Positions 1 to 7,416 are shown, counted from the first letter of the stretch. The stretch is 43,553 bases of DNA from CAYOBW01 sp964402115 (GCA_964402115.1 CAYOBW010000022.1:1-43553), one strand, 5' to 3'. Notes: generated by a model not told the origin, from the sequence alone. Program-made: numbers and translations.

Positions 1-48
1 AAACCGTGTGCGAGGATGGAATCGCGATGCGAGAGTTCCGGGCGGCAT

Positions 49-98
49 CCAGCCTCCGAAGCTGAAGGTTGTGGGTTCGATCCCCGCCGGGCCTACCA
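49..98 (+). tRNA. 3' half of a tRNA gene (tRNA-Arg CCG-like), 5' half not seen
   Basis: The segment folds as the 3' part of a class I tRNA. The anticodon arm is 49-65, with loop CTCCGAA and anticodon CCG at 56-58, and one C-A mismatch at the base of the stem. A five-base variable loop follows, then a perfect T arm (stem 71-75 with 83-87, loop TTCGATC). The 3' acceptor strand CGGGCCT is at 88-94, then A and an encoded CCA ending at 98. The expected 5' acceptor strand (AGGCCCG) and a normal D arm are absent from positions 1-48. It may be a tRNA split by an intron whose 5' exon lies left of the window, an att-type fragment left by an integrated element, or a pseudogene. A tmRNA 3' end is less likely because G-U at 3-70 is not possible. 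Confidence 0.45.
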
Positions 99-481
99 CT
101 CCCCCCACTTGCCCCTGCTTGTCAGGACTTGCCAAGCCTGCACAACCAGAGGCACTTACGAGTGGTTCTACTGCCTTTGATACCCCTGTCGTGCCATTCT
201 CATTCTTGCCACGAATTGCCCCAGATTGACCCTGCAAGCCAGAAACAAGTGCAAGCTGGAGTGCAAGCTGTGGCGAGCGTTGCACGGCAGAAACCAGGCT
301 GTCGGTCGTGCCTTCAGCCAGCAACACGGCGTCCGCTTCAACCACTGGTGGGGCGATACGACTTGGCAAGCAAGAGCGCCTGCTGTACTGGGACCGCCGG
401 GCCAAACCTGCCCGCTCTCGCCCGGAACCGGCTGCAAGAAGGCATTGACATCTCCACACCTATAGTGCTACGGGCACACCT
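99..481. other. Intergenic stretch, no gene recognised
   Basis: Between the tRNA-like end and the PIN gene I find no frame with family resemblance, no inverted repeat of note and no intact integrase. Short open frames overlap in several frames without preference, as expected for GC-rich non-coding DNA. Confidence 0.5.
461..466 (+). promoter_or_regulatory. Weak -10-like box before the PIN toxin gene
   Basis: TATAGT sits 15 bases before the start codon at 482. A TTGACA occurs at 445-450, but only 10 bases upstream, which is the wrong distance for a standard sigma70 pair. There is no Shine-Dalgarno sequence in front of the ATG, so a short or nearly leaderless transcript is possible. Confidence 0.25.
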
Positions 482-913
482 ATGCGAGTCGTGATAGACA
501 CCTGCGTATGGGTTGCGGCGGTGCGCAGCCGACGGGGAGCGAGTTTCGCGATACTCTCTGAAATATCGCACGGCCGGTTTCGTTTCGGGGTGTCCGTGCC
601 TCTGTACCTCGAATACCAGGCCAGCTTGATGGCAACCGTCGCAAAGCAGGCCGTGCCGCTGACCAGGGAACAGGTCGCTGCGATTCTCGCGGCGTTGGCG
701 CATTACGGCGCAGAGGTGCCCGTCTACTTCGGCTTGCGACCGAACTTGAAGGATGAGAACGACAACATGGTTTTTGAGTGCGCCGCCAATTTTGGCGCCG
801 AAGCGATTGTGACTCACAATGTGAATGATTTCCGGGATCCGGAACTCCGAGGCTACGGGATTGAGATTCTCAGACCCAGCGAATTCCTGCGACGGATGAG
901 GAGGACGAAATGA
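482..913 (+). CDS. PIN-domain toxin, VapC-like (PIN_3 / COG1569 type)
   Basis: This is a predicted ribonuclease toxin of 143 residues, the usual length for a single PIN domain. The acidic metal-binding positions are in place: D6 in VVIDTCV, E44 in LYLEYQ, and D91/D94 in KDENDNMVFECA. The C-terminal strand IVTHNVNDF (D116) and the ending ILRPSEFL also match the family of putative toxin components with a PIN_3 fold. PIN toxins cut RNA, often tRNA or rRNA, when released from the antitoxin. The stop codon overlaps the next start by four bases (ATGA at 910-913), so the two are translationally coupled. The order is toxin first, the reverse of most vapBC pairs but common for this PIN subfamily. The target RNA cannot be told from the sequence. 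Confidence 0.85.
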   Translation: MRVVIDTCVWVAAVRSRRGASFAILSEISHGRFRFGVSVPLYLEYQASLMATVAKQAVPLTREQVAAILAALAHYGAEVPVYFGLRPNLKDENDNMVFECAANFGAEAIVTHNVNDFRDPELRGYGIEILRPSEFLRRMRRTK

Positions 914-1146
914 AGACACTGCAAGTGAGAATGCCCGACAACGTGCATAGCCGAGTCACCCGTCTGTCCCGCGACGAAGGGGTCTCGCTCAACCAGTTCA
1001 TCGTCACGTCGGTGTCGAACGAAATCGTGCGGGAGGAAACCCGGGATTTCTTCCGCAAGGCGGCCGCCCGTTTCGACCCAAAAGCATTCGCCGACGCACT
1101 CGCGGCCGTGCCGGACGAACCCGTGGCGGATGGCGATGCGTTGTAG
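910..1146 (+). CDS. Antitoxin, ribbon-helix-helix / HicB-like family
   Basis: This 78-residue protein starts inside the stop codon of the PIN toxin gene. The N-terminal part (MKTLQVRMPDNVHSRV, then EGVSLNQFIVTSV) has the beta strand and two helices of a ribbon-helix-helix DNA-binding domain; the SLNQFI stretch is typical of HicB/CopG-type antitoxins. The C-terminal 30 residues (FFRKAAARFDPKAFADAL to the end) are alanine- and acid-rich, and would be the toxin-binding tail. It should neutralise the PIN protein and repress the shared promoter as a dimer, by analogy with characterised systems. Pairing is inferred from overlap and from the family. Confidence 0.8.
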   Translation: MKTLQVRMPDNVHSRVTRLSRDEGVSLNQFIVTSVSNEIVREETRDFFRKAAARFDPKAFADALAAVPDEPVADGDAL

Positions 1147-1221
1147 ACCAATCCCAGAGCGCGCGCTGTTCCGCGTGCGGCCAAAAGTTCGCGCCACCGT
1201 ACCGTTCGACGATTCGGATTT

Positions 1222-1410
1222 CTACAGCAGTTTCGACAGGAACGTGCGGGCGGGGACGCGGATGGGGGTGGTGCGGGAGAAGAGGTCGGTGTCGACGAAG
1301 GGCAGGTCGAAGGCGACTTGGAAGACGTGCTGGGCGCCGGTGATGCGCTGGAAGTAGGCCAGGTTGGGGTTGCCGATCCTCCGCCAAGTGCAGACGCAGC
1401 ATGCCGTCAT
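1222..1410 (-). pseudogene. C-terminal remnant of an unidentified gene
   Basis: A 62-codon minus frame ends in a protein-like sequence (AYFQRITGAQHVFQVAFDLP, then TTPIRVPARTFLSKLL before the stop). It has the composition and hydrophobic pattern of a real C-terminus but no credible start or domain upstream. Codons before about 1390 lose this character. I do not recognise the family. It is most simply the 3' end of a decayed gene; a short intact gene cannot be ruled out. Confidence 0.3.
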
Positions 1411-1484
1411 AGAGTCGCTTCATGCCAGGAAGGATGCCCCAAACACCTCGCGCACTCACAAGACCAATTACACCCATGTCGTAA

Positions 1485-1625
1485 ATCGGTTCGGACCCAT
1501 TTACGGCGCTGCGTTGGTCTCCACCATGCGGAGGAAGCCGGGCGGCACGGAGAACGGGCCATGGGACGGGCCGGTGACGCCTGTGACCACGTTGGACCAG
1601 GTGCCGCCAAGCTCGAATCTCATCG
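1485..1625 (-). pseudogene. Possible C-terminal stump of a secreted beta-domain protein
   Basis: Read on the minus strand from about 1625, the frame gives FELGGTWSNVVTGVTGPSH followed by SVPPGFLRMVETNAAP and a stop. Endings of the type W-x(n)-FLRMVE or FFRLV close many large secreted proteins with Ig-like or lectin-like repeats in Verrucomicrobia-type genomes. Nothing upstream continues it; the AAA_14 gene ends at 1676. I read it as a decayed 3' end, with low certainty. Confidence 0.25.
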
Positions 1626-1675
1626 GCCACCTCCACGGCGCCACCTCACACTGGTCCTGTCACCTGAGCAGACCT

Positions 1676-2833
1676 TCACAAACCAAGCTCCGCCAATCCT
1701 TCTTGCCAGGGGAGGGCCAGGACGTCGCCGATCCGCTTCCTGACCTTGTCCCGCGATAGGCAGAACGCCTCGGAACCGGGGAAATCCGGAAGAAAACGAG
1801 ACAACTCGCGAACATCGCGTTCATCAACACGATCGCCTGACTTGATCTCCACCAGGGCGGTCTTGCTTCCCGGACGCTCGATGATCAGATCGATCTCGGC
1901 CCCGTCCTTGGTGCGGAGGTAGGAGAAGCGGTAGTCGTTCCGCCGGTAGTCGCTCAGCCGGACGATCTCCAGCAGCACGAAATGCTCGAACGCCTTGCCA
2001 AAGGCATAGGTGCTGGGCACGAGTTCCACATTGAGCGTGCCGTTGAGGGCACGCGCAACGCCCGGATCGAAAAGGAAGGACTTCGGCGACTGCCGCTGTC
2101 GCTTGCGGACAGAGGCATGGTAGGGCTCCAAGAGGAAGCCCAGCAGCGTGTCCGCCAGAATCTCGAAGTAGGAGCAGACCGTCTTGTGGTCGGTTCCGAC
2201 ATCGCGAGCGATGTTCGAGCAGTTCACGATCTCGCCGTTGCACTGCGCGGCGACCTCCAGAAAACGGCGAAACGGATCGAGTTTCCGAATGAGGTGTTCA
2301 GCCCACACCTCCTCTTTGAGGTAGGTCATGGCATAGGCTCTTAGAAACGCCTTCCGCTCCTCGTCGGTCGTGAACGGCAACAAGCCCGGCAGCGTTCCGT
2401 AATGGAGTGCGCTGGATAGATCGAAGCCTGCGCCCAGTTCGCGGTTCGTCAGAGGATGCAGGTGGTAGACGAAAGCCCGGCCGGCGAGCAGGTTGACGGA
2501 GTCTCTTTTGAGCTTCCGTGCGCTGGACCCCGTCAGTGCGAAACGGACTCCGTACGCCTCGATCGCGGAGTGGACCACGTCGAGCAACTTCGGGACCTTC
2601 TGAATCTCGTCTATGACGACCCAGTCGAACTGTCCCCGGCTGGCGCGGATCTGATCGGTCAGTTCGCCTGGTCGAAGGGCGTAGCGGTTCTCCTGGTCTG
2701 GATCCAGGAGATCGAGCCACAGCGTCTTCTCGGCGGCAAAGGAGTGATGCAGAAACGTGGATTTGCCTGTTCCGCGTGCTCCGAACAGGAAGAAGCTATT
2801 CGTGCGCAGCGGGTTCTGTAATCTTTGAATCAT
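1676..2833 (-). CDS. AAA_14 / DUF4143 family ATP-binding protein
   Basis: This 385-residue protein has the standard two-part layout of the family. The N-terminal AAA_14 ATPase carries Walker A GARGTGKST at 18-26, Walker B VVIDEIQK at 72-79 and a sensor-like LTGSSARKLKR at 100-110. The C-terminal half is DUF4143, with a PD-(D/E)xK-like arrangement: D315 in AEIDLII and E329-x-K331 in LVEIKSG. Such proteins are abundant, strain-variable and often found with toxin-antitoxin genes; their biochemical role is mostly unsettled. The start at 2833 is chosen because it is the first ATG of the conserved N-terminus (MIQRLQNPLR) and lies just behind a strong promoter. There is no partner gene in the same direction. 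Full length and intact motifs argue that it is active. Confidence 0.85.
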   Translation of the reverse strand: MIQRLQNPLRTNSFFLFGARGTGKSTFLHHSFAAEKTLWLDLLDPDQENRYALRPGELTDQIRASRGQFDWVVIDEIQKVPKLLDVVHSAIEAYGVRFALTGSSARKLKRDSVNLLAGRAFVYHLHPLTNRELGAGFDLSSALHYGTLPGLLPFTTDEERKAFLRAYAMTYLKEEVWAEHLIRKLDPFRRFLEVAAQCNGEIVNCSNIARDVGTDHKTVCSYFEILADTLLGFLLEPYHASVRKRQRQSPKSFLFDPGVARALNGTLNVELVPSTYAFGKAFEHFVLLEIVRLSDYRRNDYRFSYLRTKDGAEIDLIIERPGSKTALVEIKSGDRVDERDVRELSRFLPDFPGSEAFCLSRDKVRKRIGDVLALPWQEGLAELGL

Positions 2834-2841
2834 GGACCCGG

Positions 2842-2870
2842 AATGTACGCCGTTTGGGGAGTATTGTCAA
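2842..2870 (-). promoter_or_regulatory. Sigma70-type promoter of the AAA_14 gene, near leaderless
   Basis: On the minus strand, TTGACA (2870-2865) is followed by a 17-base spacer and TACATT (2847-2842). Transcription would begin about seven bases further on, near 2835, and the ATG is at 2833. The mRNA would have almost no 5' leader and no Shine-Dalgarno sequence. Confidence 0.65.
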
Positions 2871-3208
2871 TCACAATGCTGGCTCGCCAGCCTTCAGACG
2901 GACAACAGGCTTCCTCGACACGACCGCCTTCGTCATGGGCGGCAGACCATCCCGTCGCCAAAGCATCCATGGACGGCTCCGCAGAGCGTCGCCCTCCCCA
3001 AATGGATGCAGGCCCATGCGTGACGTGCTTCCCGGGAGGGCGAGACTCCTGTCGAGCCGCCTGAGACCGTTCACCGTCCTGGGCACGCGAAGCGTTCGAG
3101 CATGGGTGGCGAGACGAAGCGAAGGTTATGGACCGACTGGCCGTGGACACGGTGTGTGGAGCGGTTGAGGCCGGCGCCAGGAGCAGCAGTCTCGTTCCTG
3201 GCCCGCTT
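2871..3208. other. Intergenic stretch with a possible dispersed repeat unit
   Basis: No coding frame here has recognisable homology. The part around 3030-3062 (CCCGGGAGGGCGAGACTCC, then TGTCGAGCCGCC) resembles GC-rich intergenic elements that I recall from Verrucomicrobia-type genomes. It occurs once in this window, so its repeat status is unproven. Confidence 0.3.
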
Positions 3209-3319
3209 GACGCTTGGCCACCTATGGCGGCCTGGGTTCTTGAGCACCATGCAACGCTGGCGACGCAGAACAAGCGCCATTTCAGCCGCATTGCAGGACT
3301 CAAGATCATCCGTTACTGA
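3209..3319 (+). pseudogene. 3' remnant of a second PIN-domain (VapC) toxin gene
   Basis: The last 36 codons before the stop at 3319 read as the C-terminal quarter of a VapC protein: an aspartate followed by a helix ending WVLEHHATLATQNKRHF, then SRIAGLKIIRY. This matches the usual D-x(n)-A-x(3)-G-x-T-L-V-T-x-N-x-R-H-F-x-R-I-x-G-L ending of PIN toxins. The upstream codons have no PIN character, no N-terminal aspartate, and no antitoxin gene in front. The gene is therefore truncated, probably by deletion. Confidence 0.6.
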
Positions 3320-3346
3320 TGCAACGATCCCTCTTGCCAGGGCGCG

Positions 3347-5119
3347 TCAGGCGGGCTTGAGCTGCCGCTCCACCTTGAGCTGCCAGTAGAGCTGGGCGAT
3401 GGAAAGCACCTGGCTGACCGTCCAGTAGAGCACGAGCGCCGACGGCATCTTGTAGAAGAGGAACAGCATGAACACCGGCATGAACATCATGATCTTCTGC
3501 TGCTGGGGGTCGCCGGTGGCCGGCGTCAGCTTCTGCTGCCACACCATCGTCGCCGTCATCAGCAGGGGCAGGATGTTCAGCGAGCCGGCGATGGGGATCA
3601 GGCCCGCGAGCAGGTTCTCGGGTTCGCTGAGGTCGCCGATCCACAGGCAGGGCGCAAACCGCAACTCGATGGCGGCGCGGAGCACGACGAACAGCGCGAT
3701 GAAGATCGGCATCTGCAGCAGCATCGGCAGGCAGCCGGACATCGGGTTGACGCCGTGGGCCCGGTAGATCTGCATCGTGGCCTGCTGCAGCTTGTCCGGG
3801 GTCTTCGAGTACTTCTCGCGGGCCTGGGCGAGCAGCGGCTGGATCTTCTGCATCTTCTTCATGTTGTCGTTGCTCTTCTTCGTCAGCGGCCAGGTCGCCG
3901 CCTTCACGAGCACCGTCAGGGCAATGATCGCAACGCCGTAGTTCGGGATGAGCTTGTAGAACCCGTTCAGCAGCCAGAGCAGGCCGAGGCAGCACCAGCG
4001 CCACCAGCCCCAGAACCGCCAGGCCTTGAGCACGACCCAGTCCTGCCGGTTGCCCAGCTGGCGCAGCTCGCCGAACAACTTCGGGCCGGCATAGTAGGTT
4101 AGTTCGCGCGTGGTGCGCTCGCCGGGCTGCAGGGTCTGTCCCGCCAGCACGAGTTCGGCCGAGACGCTGCCGAGGGCGAAGGCGTTGGAGACGGCGGGAT
4201 TGCGGGCGGCGTAAAGCAGCGCGTTCGTGGCTGGCGTGGCCGGCGTGATGATCTGCGTGAAGTACTTGTTGCGCGCGGCCACCCAAGCCACGGGCTGATC
4301 AAGCGGTTGCGTGACGCTCGGCGGCGGGGCCATGGCCGGCTGCTGGCGGAGGCAACCCAGCAGGCCGCCGCCTGCGCCGAAGAGGCCGGCTATCTTGCTG
4401 TCCCACGACATGACCCGCTGTCCCCGGACGGTGAGGTAGTCGACGCCCAGGTACGCGTAGCCGCCGCTGTTCGACCCCGTCGCGGATTCGTCCACGGGAC
4501 CGAGCGCGATGCGGTGCACGGGCAGGCTCGCCGGGGCCGCGCCGGCGTTCACGAAGACGTCGCTGACGCGGACCACATACCCCGTGCCCAGGGTCACGGT
4601 GCGCTCGAAGCGCAGCTTCTCCGGGGTTTCGCGCGTGAACAGCAGCGAACGCCCGTCCGGGCTGCGGGTGATGGCGAAATCGTCCGTGCCGGACAGGCCG
4701 GGCACGCCGTCGAGCACCAGGGCGGGGCGGCGGCTGAAGTCGAGTTCCACGGGACCGCTATCCGCTTTCTTCTCGGCGCGGTACGTTTTGAGCGTGGCCC
4801 GCGCCACGCCGGCGCCCCACGAGGAGAAAGTGAAGGCAACCTGATCGTTCGTCAACGTTTCCCGCTGCTCGGGCAGCAGGGGTTGCGGCCGGGGAGCGGC
4901 GGCTTCGGCCTGTACCGGGGCCGGGGTCGGCGCCTGGGCAGCCGGGGCGTTTGTGCCCGCAGCGGCCAGCGCGGCCGGCCCGCCGGCGGCACGGGCGGTG
5001 GCGTTGGTTGCGACCGCGGCTGGCGACGGGGTGGGGGCCATGAACTTGGACTGGAAGAAAAACCATCCCAGCAAAAGGACAACCAGGACAACGACAACGG
5101 ACAACTCTTGTTTGTTCAT
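3347..5119 (-). CDS. yidC: Membrane protein insertase YidC
   Basis: YidC inserts and folds inner-membrane proteins, alone or with SecYEG. The protein has 590 residues. The N-terminal anchor is at about 6-24, followed by an Ala/Pro-rich linker (28-82). A large periplasmic domain runs to about 345, as in Gram-negative YidC. The conserved 60KD_IMP insertase core lies at about 370-583 with five hydrophobic segments. The hallmark NPMSGCLPMLLQMPI is at 458-472. The groove position held by Arg366 in E. coli is lysine here (K406 in LVKAATWPL). I start it at MNKQELSV (5119) because this gives the normal anchor; the longer frame from 5326 only overlaps yidD. The start overlaps the yidD stop by four bases, so translation is coupled. 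It is the last gene of the rpmH operon. Confidence 0.97.
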   Translation of the reverse strand: MNKQELSVVVVLVVLLLGWFFFQSKFMAPTPSPAAVATNATARAAGGPAALAAAGTNAPAAQAPTPAPVQAEAAAPRPQPLLPEQRETLTNDQVAFTFSSWGAGVARATLKTYRAEKKADSGPVELDFSRRPALVLDGVPGLSGTDDFAITRSPDGRSLLFTRETPEKLRFERTVTLGTGYVVRVSDVFVNAGAAPASLPVHRIALGPVDESATGSNSGGYAYLGVDYLTVRGQRVMSWDSKIAGLFGAGGGLLGCLRQQPAMAPPPSVTQPLDQPVAWVAARNKYFTQIITPATPATNALLYAARNPAVSNAFALGSVSAELVLAGQTLQPGERTTRELTYYAGPKLFGELRQLGNRQDWVVLKAWRFWGWWRWCCLGLLWLLNGFYKLIPNYGVAIIALTVLVKAATWPLTKKSNDNMKKMQKIQPLLAQAREKYSKTPDKLQQATMQIYRAHGVNPMSGCLPMLLQMPIFIALFVVLRAAIELRFAPCLWIGDLSEPENLLAGLIPIAGSLNILPLLMTATMVWQQKLTPATGDPQQQKIMMFMPVFMLFLFYKMPSALVLYWTVSQVLSIAQLYWQLKVERQLKPA

Positions 5120-5367
5120 GATACCTGTCTTTCCCTTTGCTTGTCCGCGGGCCCCGGTAACGGCACGGGATCCTCGCCGCCCGGGTGCCAGGGGTGGCAC
5201 CGGGCGAGCCGCTTGACGCCGAGCCAGACCCCATGGCACGTGCCGTGCAGGCGCAACGCTTCGATCCAATAGGCCGAGCAGGATGGGTGGAAACGACAGT
5301 TGCCGCCCAGGAAGCCCGACAGGCACACCTGGTAGACCCGGATCAGCAGTATGAGCAGCCTGCTCAT
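5116..5367 (-). CDS. yidD: Membrane protein insertion efficiency factor YidD
   Basis: This is an 83-residue small membrane-associated protein that assists YidC-dependent insertion. The N-terminus (MSRLLILLIRVYQVCLSGFL) is an amphipathic or weakly hydrophobic helix. The core has the family signature CRFHPSCSAYWIEAL at 24-38 and the ending RCHPWHPGGEDPVP at 56-69. The usual tyrosine after CR is phenylalanine, a mild variation. It lies 18 bases after rnpA and overlaps yidC by four bases (ATGA), the normal order rnpA-yidD-yidC. Confidence 0.95.
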   Translation of the reverse strand: MSRLLILLIRVYQVCLSGFLGGNCRFHPSCSAYWIEALRLHGTCHGVWLGVKRLARCHPWHPGGEDPVPLPGPADKQRERQVS

Positions 5368-5385
5368 CGGGGTTCGCTCCGCCGC

Positions 5386-5856
5386 CTACGTCTTCGTCCC
5401 GGCCTGTGTCCGCGGGCTGGCGCCGGAGCGCAGCAGGCCGGCTTTACCCGCCAGATACAACAACTCCCGCGCCACCTCCGGCATCGTCACCCGGATGATC
5501 GGCATCCGCGCCATCAGGATCACATCGCAATTGCCCTGCAGCCGATGCCGGTTCAGCCGAAACGCTTCGCGCATGAGCCGCTTGGCGCGATTGCGATCCA
5601 CGGCCCGAGGGAAACTGCGCCGCGATGCCACCACGCCCAAACGCAGGGCTGCGTCCTCTCCGTGCCACAGCCGCAGCACCAGCCAACGACCCGCGAACCC
5701 CGTGCAGGTGTCGTACGCTTCCCGGAAGATCCGTGCCTGGCGCACCCGTTGCGTGCGACCCAAACACCGGTCGGGAACTCGCGCGATCTGCGCGTGTGCC
5801 GTGGCGTCAGCAGGATGAGCCGGCGCCGGCTCGTGGCCGTGACCGGACCCCATCAT
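5386..5856 (-). CDS. rnpA: Ribonuclease P protein component
   Basis: RnpA binds the catalytic RNase P RNA and helps it remove tRNA 5' leaders. The protein has 156 residues. The RNR signature RNRAKRLMREAFR is at 88-100, and the region 33-62 (LGRTQRVRQARIFREAY onward) matches the usual N-terminal strand and helix. About 30 residues precede the point where most RnpA proteins begin; this extension is His/Ala/Pro-rich. The start at 5856 is supported by AAGGTGA about eight bases upstream, which overlaps the rpmH stop codon, so translation is probably coupled. An alternative ATG is the very next codon. It is the second gene of the cluster. Confidence 0.93.
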   Translation of the reverse strand: MMGSGHGHEPAPAHPADATAHAQIARVPDRCLGRTQRVRQARIFREAYDTCTGFAGRWLVLRLWHGEDAALRLGVVASRRSFPRAVDRNRAKRLMREAFRLNRHRLQGNCDVILMARMPIIRVTMPEVARELLYLAGKAGLLRSGASPRTQAGTKT

Positions 5857-5868
5857 GGCTGGTTCACC

Positions 5869-6003
5869 TTAAACCGACAGCTTGGTGCGCCCCTTGCTCC
5901 GACGGCGCTGAATGACTTTGCGTCCACCCTTGGTGGCCATGCGCGCCCGGAACCCGAGCTTCCGCTGCCGCTTGATCTTGGATGGCTGATACGTCCGCTT
6001 CAT
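5869..6003 (-). CDS. rpmH: 50S ribosomal protein L34
   Basis: This 44-residue basic protein is a textbook L34: MKRTYQPSKIKRQRKLGF, then RARMATKGGRKVIQRRR and the ending SKGRTKLSV. It binds 23S rRNA in the large subunit. The Shine-Dalgarno sequence AAGGAAGG lies about 11 bases before the ATG. It is the first gene of the operon rpmH-rnpA-yidD-yidC and has its own strong promoter. The usual upstream neighbour dnaA is not here. Confidence 0.98.
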   Translation of the reverse strand: MKRTYQPSKIKRQRKLGFRARMATKGGRKVIQRRRSKGRTKLSV

Positions 6004-6051
6004 GCTTCCACACCTTCCTTCGTAACCTGTTCTCCGATAAGCGAGCCGTGT

Positions 6052-6080
6052 ACTGTACGCGTGAGCCGTCTGCCTGTCAA
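6052..6080 (-). promoter_or_regulatory. Sigma70-type promoter of the rpmH operon
   Basis: On the minus strand, TTGACA (6080-6075), a 17-base spacer and TACAGT (6057-6052) form a near-consensus promoter. The expected start of transcription is near 6045, leaving a leader of about 42 bases before rpmH. Confidence 0.8.
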
Positions 6081-6253
6081 GCCAAGCGCGAAACGTTCAG
6101 CACGTCTCATTCTGGCTCATTCTGGCCCCCTGCGCCTAACGGTTTCTCGGGGTTCAAGCCGTCACGGCGAACGCAACGCCGCCCGAGCCGGCGGCCTGGG
6201 CCCCCCCCCAGCAGGCGGCAGTGGACTGAACGGTTGCGGATGCACCAAACGAG

Positions 6254-6278
6254 CCGCCCCGGTCGGTGACCGGGGCGG
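6254..6278 (-). terminator. Strong hairpin behind the coiled-coil protein gene
   Basis: An 11-base-pair perfect GC-rich stem (CCGCCCCGGTC with GACCGGGGCGG) closes on a three-base loop. It lies 31 bases after the stop codon at 6309. No clear T-tract follows on either strand, so it may act as a stabilising 3' hairpin or as a Rho-assisted terminator. It also separates this gene from the rpmH operon. Confidence 0.6.
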
Positions 6279-6308
6279 GCGCAAGTCCGTCGGCTGGTCG
6301 AACCGGCT

Positions 6309-7220
6309 TCAGAAGCCGACGTGCAGACTCATGGACGAGCGCTGACCGAAGCGCGAGTAGGAGATGCTGTTTCCCGTGCCGCACATGGGCGCGAGCTGCG
6401 AGTGCATCGGCGCGACATAGGAGTGCCCCCGCGGATACACGACCGGGTGCACCGGGTAGATCGGGCGGTTGCAGGGCATGATCACGCGGTTGCACGAGGG
6501 CGCCATCACCATGCTCGGCGCATAGACCGTGCGCACGACCGTGGGCTGATAGTAAGTCATGCCCGCAGGCACTTCATAGTACGACGGCGTGGAGATGAAC
6601 GGACTGGCATAAACCGTACTGGAAACACGGTTTCGGGCGGCTTCCGCCTCCCGCTCGGCGGCACGGGCCTTGGCCTCCGCCTCCGCTACGCGCCGCTCCA
6701 TCTCGTCCAGGCGCTGAGTCTGCCGCTGCCGCTCCTGTTCGTCCGTCTGTTTCGCCAGCGCAACGGAAAGCGGCTCGTCGACACTCACGTCCGGATAGGT
6801 GCGCTTGAAGGTCTTCCAGTACTCGGCTTGCGCGGTTCCCGGCTTGGCCAGAAAGTCCGCGTCCGCCAGCTTCTGGGTTTTGAGCTGCTGGCCCTCGACG
6901 TGCAACGCCGCCTGCCGCTCACGCTGCTGCGCGTCGCGCAGCACCCGCTCCTGTTCCGCCATATCCTTCAGTCGCGCCGCTTCCTCCGGTGACATCAGGC
7001 TGACACGTGCGACCTGGCCGTCGCGAACCTCGATCTTGCCGCGGTCGTACATGAACATCTCGATGGCGCCCATTTTCAGGTAGCCGGACGGCTCGCCCAG
7101 CACCTCGCGCACGCGCGCTGACGTATCGCCGACGCCGATTTCGCCGACGTCTTCGTTTCCGGCGCGCACGATACCCGCCAGCAGACCCGCGACCAACCCC
7201 GTTACGATTAGCGTTTTCAT
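6309..7220 (-). CDS. Exported coiled-coil protein with SmpA/BamE-like N-terminal part
   Basis: The protein has 303 residues and an unknown role. Residues 1-20 are a signal peptide (MKTLIVTGLVAGLLAGIVRA). Residues 26-75 (IGVGDTSARVREVLGEPSGY and the following strand-rich part) look like the small SmpA/BamE or DUF2845-type fold. Residues 80-115 and 155-198 are charged heptad coiled coils (EMERRVAEAEAKARAAEREA). The last 100 residues are rich in Tyr, Pro, Met and Ser, with four cysteines. I start at 7220, where a signal peptide and an AGGAT ribosome site are present; the longer frame to 7574 has no such support. It is transcribed alone between its own promoter and a hairpin. A periplasmic or outer-membrane scaffold is plausible. 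Confidence 0.75.
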   Translation of the reverse strand: MKTLIVTGLVAGLLAGIVRAGNEDVGEIGVGDTSARVREVLGEPSGYLKMGAIEMFMYDRGKIEVRDGQVARVSLMSPEEAARLKDMAEQERVLRDAQQRERQAALHVEGQQLKTQKLADADFLAKPGTAQAEYWKTFKRTYPDVSVDEPLSVALAKQTDEQERQRQTQRLDEMERRVAEAEAKARAAEREAEAARNRVSSTVYASPFISTPSYYEVPAGMTYYQPTVVRTVYAPSMVMAPSCNRVIMPCNRPIYPVHPVVYPRGHSYVAPMHSQLAPMCGTGNSISYSRFGQRSSMSLHVGF

Positions 7221-7238
7221 ATTCGTTATCCTGTCACC

Positions 7239-7268
7239 ACTATACCTCGGGCCGTGGCGGGAAGCCAA
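7239..7268 (-). promoter_or_regulatory. Likely promoter of the coiled-coil protein gene
   Basis: On the minus strand, TTGGCT (7268-7263), an 18-base spacer and TATAGT (7244-7239) form a plausible promoter with a good -10 and a weak -35. Transcription would start near 7232, about 12 bases before the ATG. Confidence 0.45.
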
Positions 7269-7416
7269 GCCTTTCTGCGCCTTCCCTGCGCCCGCCCTTA
7301 CATCCTGTTGCCCTTCAGACGTGAAAATGCGAGGATTATTCACGGGTCGCAAGGCGACTGGCGGGAATTTGGCCGGAGGGACGGCGTAAGTCGTTTGCCG
7401 GCAGGAGGTCAGGCAC

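Noticed and set aside
445..450. TTGACA paired with TATAGT at 461 as a full promoter
   Set aside because: The spacer is 10 bases, too short for sigma70.
5120..5326. Longer start for yidC at 5326
   Set aside because: The extra 69 residues are the shadow of yidD and would hide the N-terminal membrane anchor; the ATG at 5119 is coupled to the yidD stop.
6201..6209. Poly-C runs here and near 14180 as phase-variable tracts
   Set aside because: Both are intergenic and not placed between promoter boxes or within a reading frame; nothing links them to expression.
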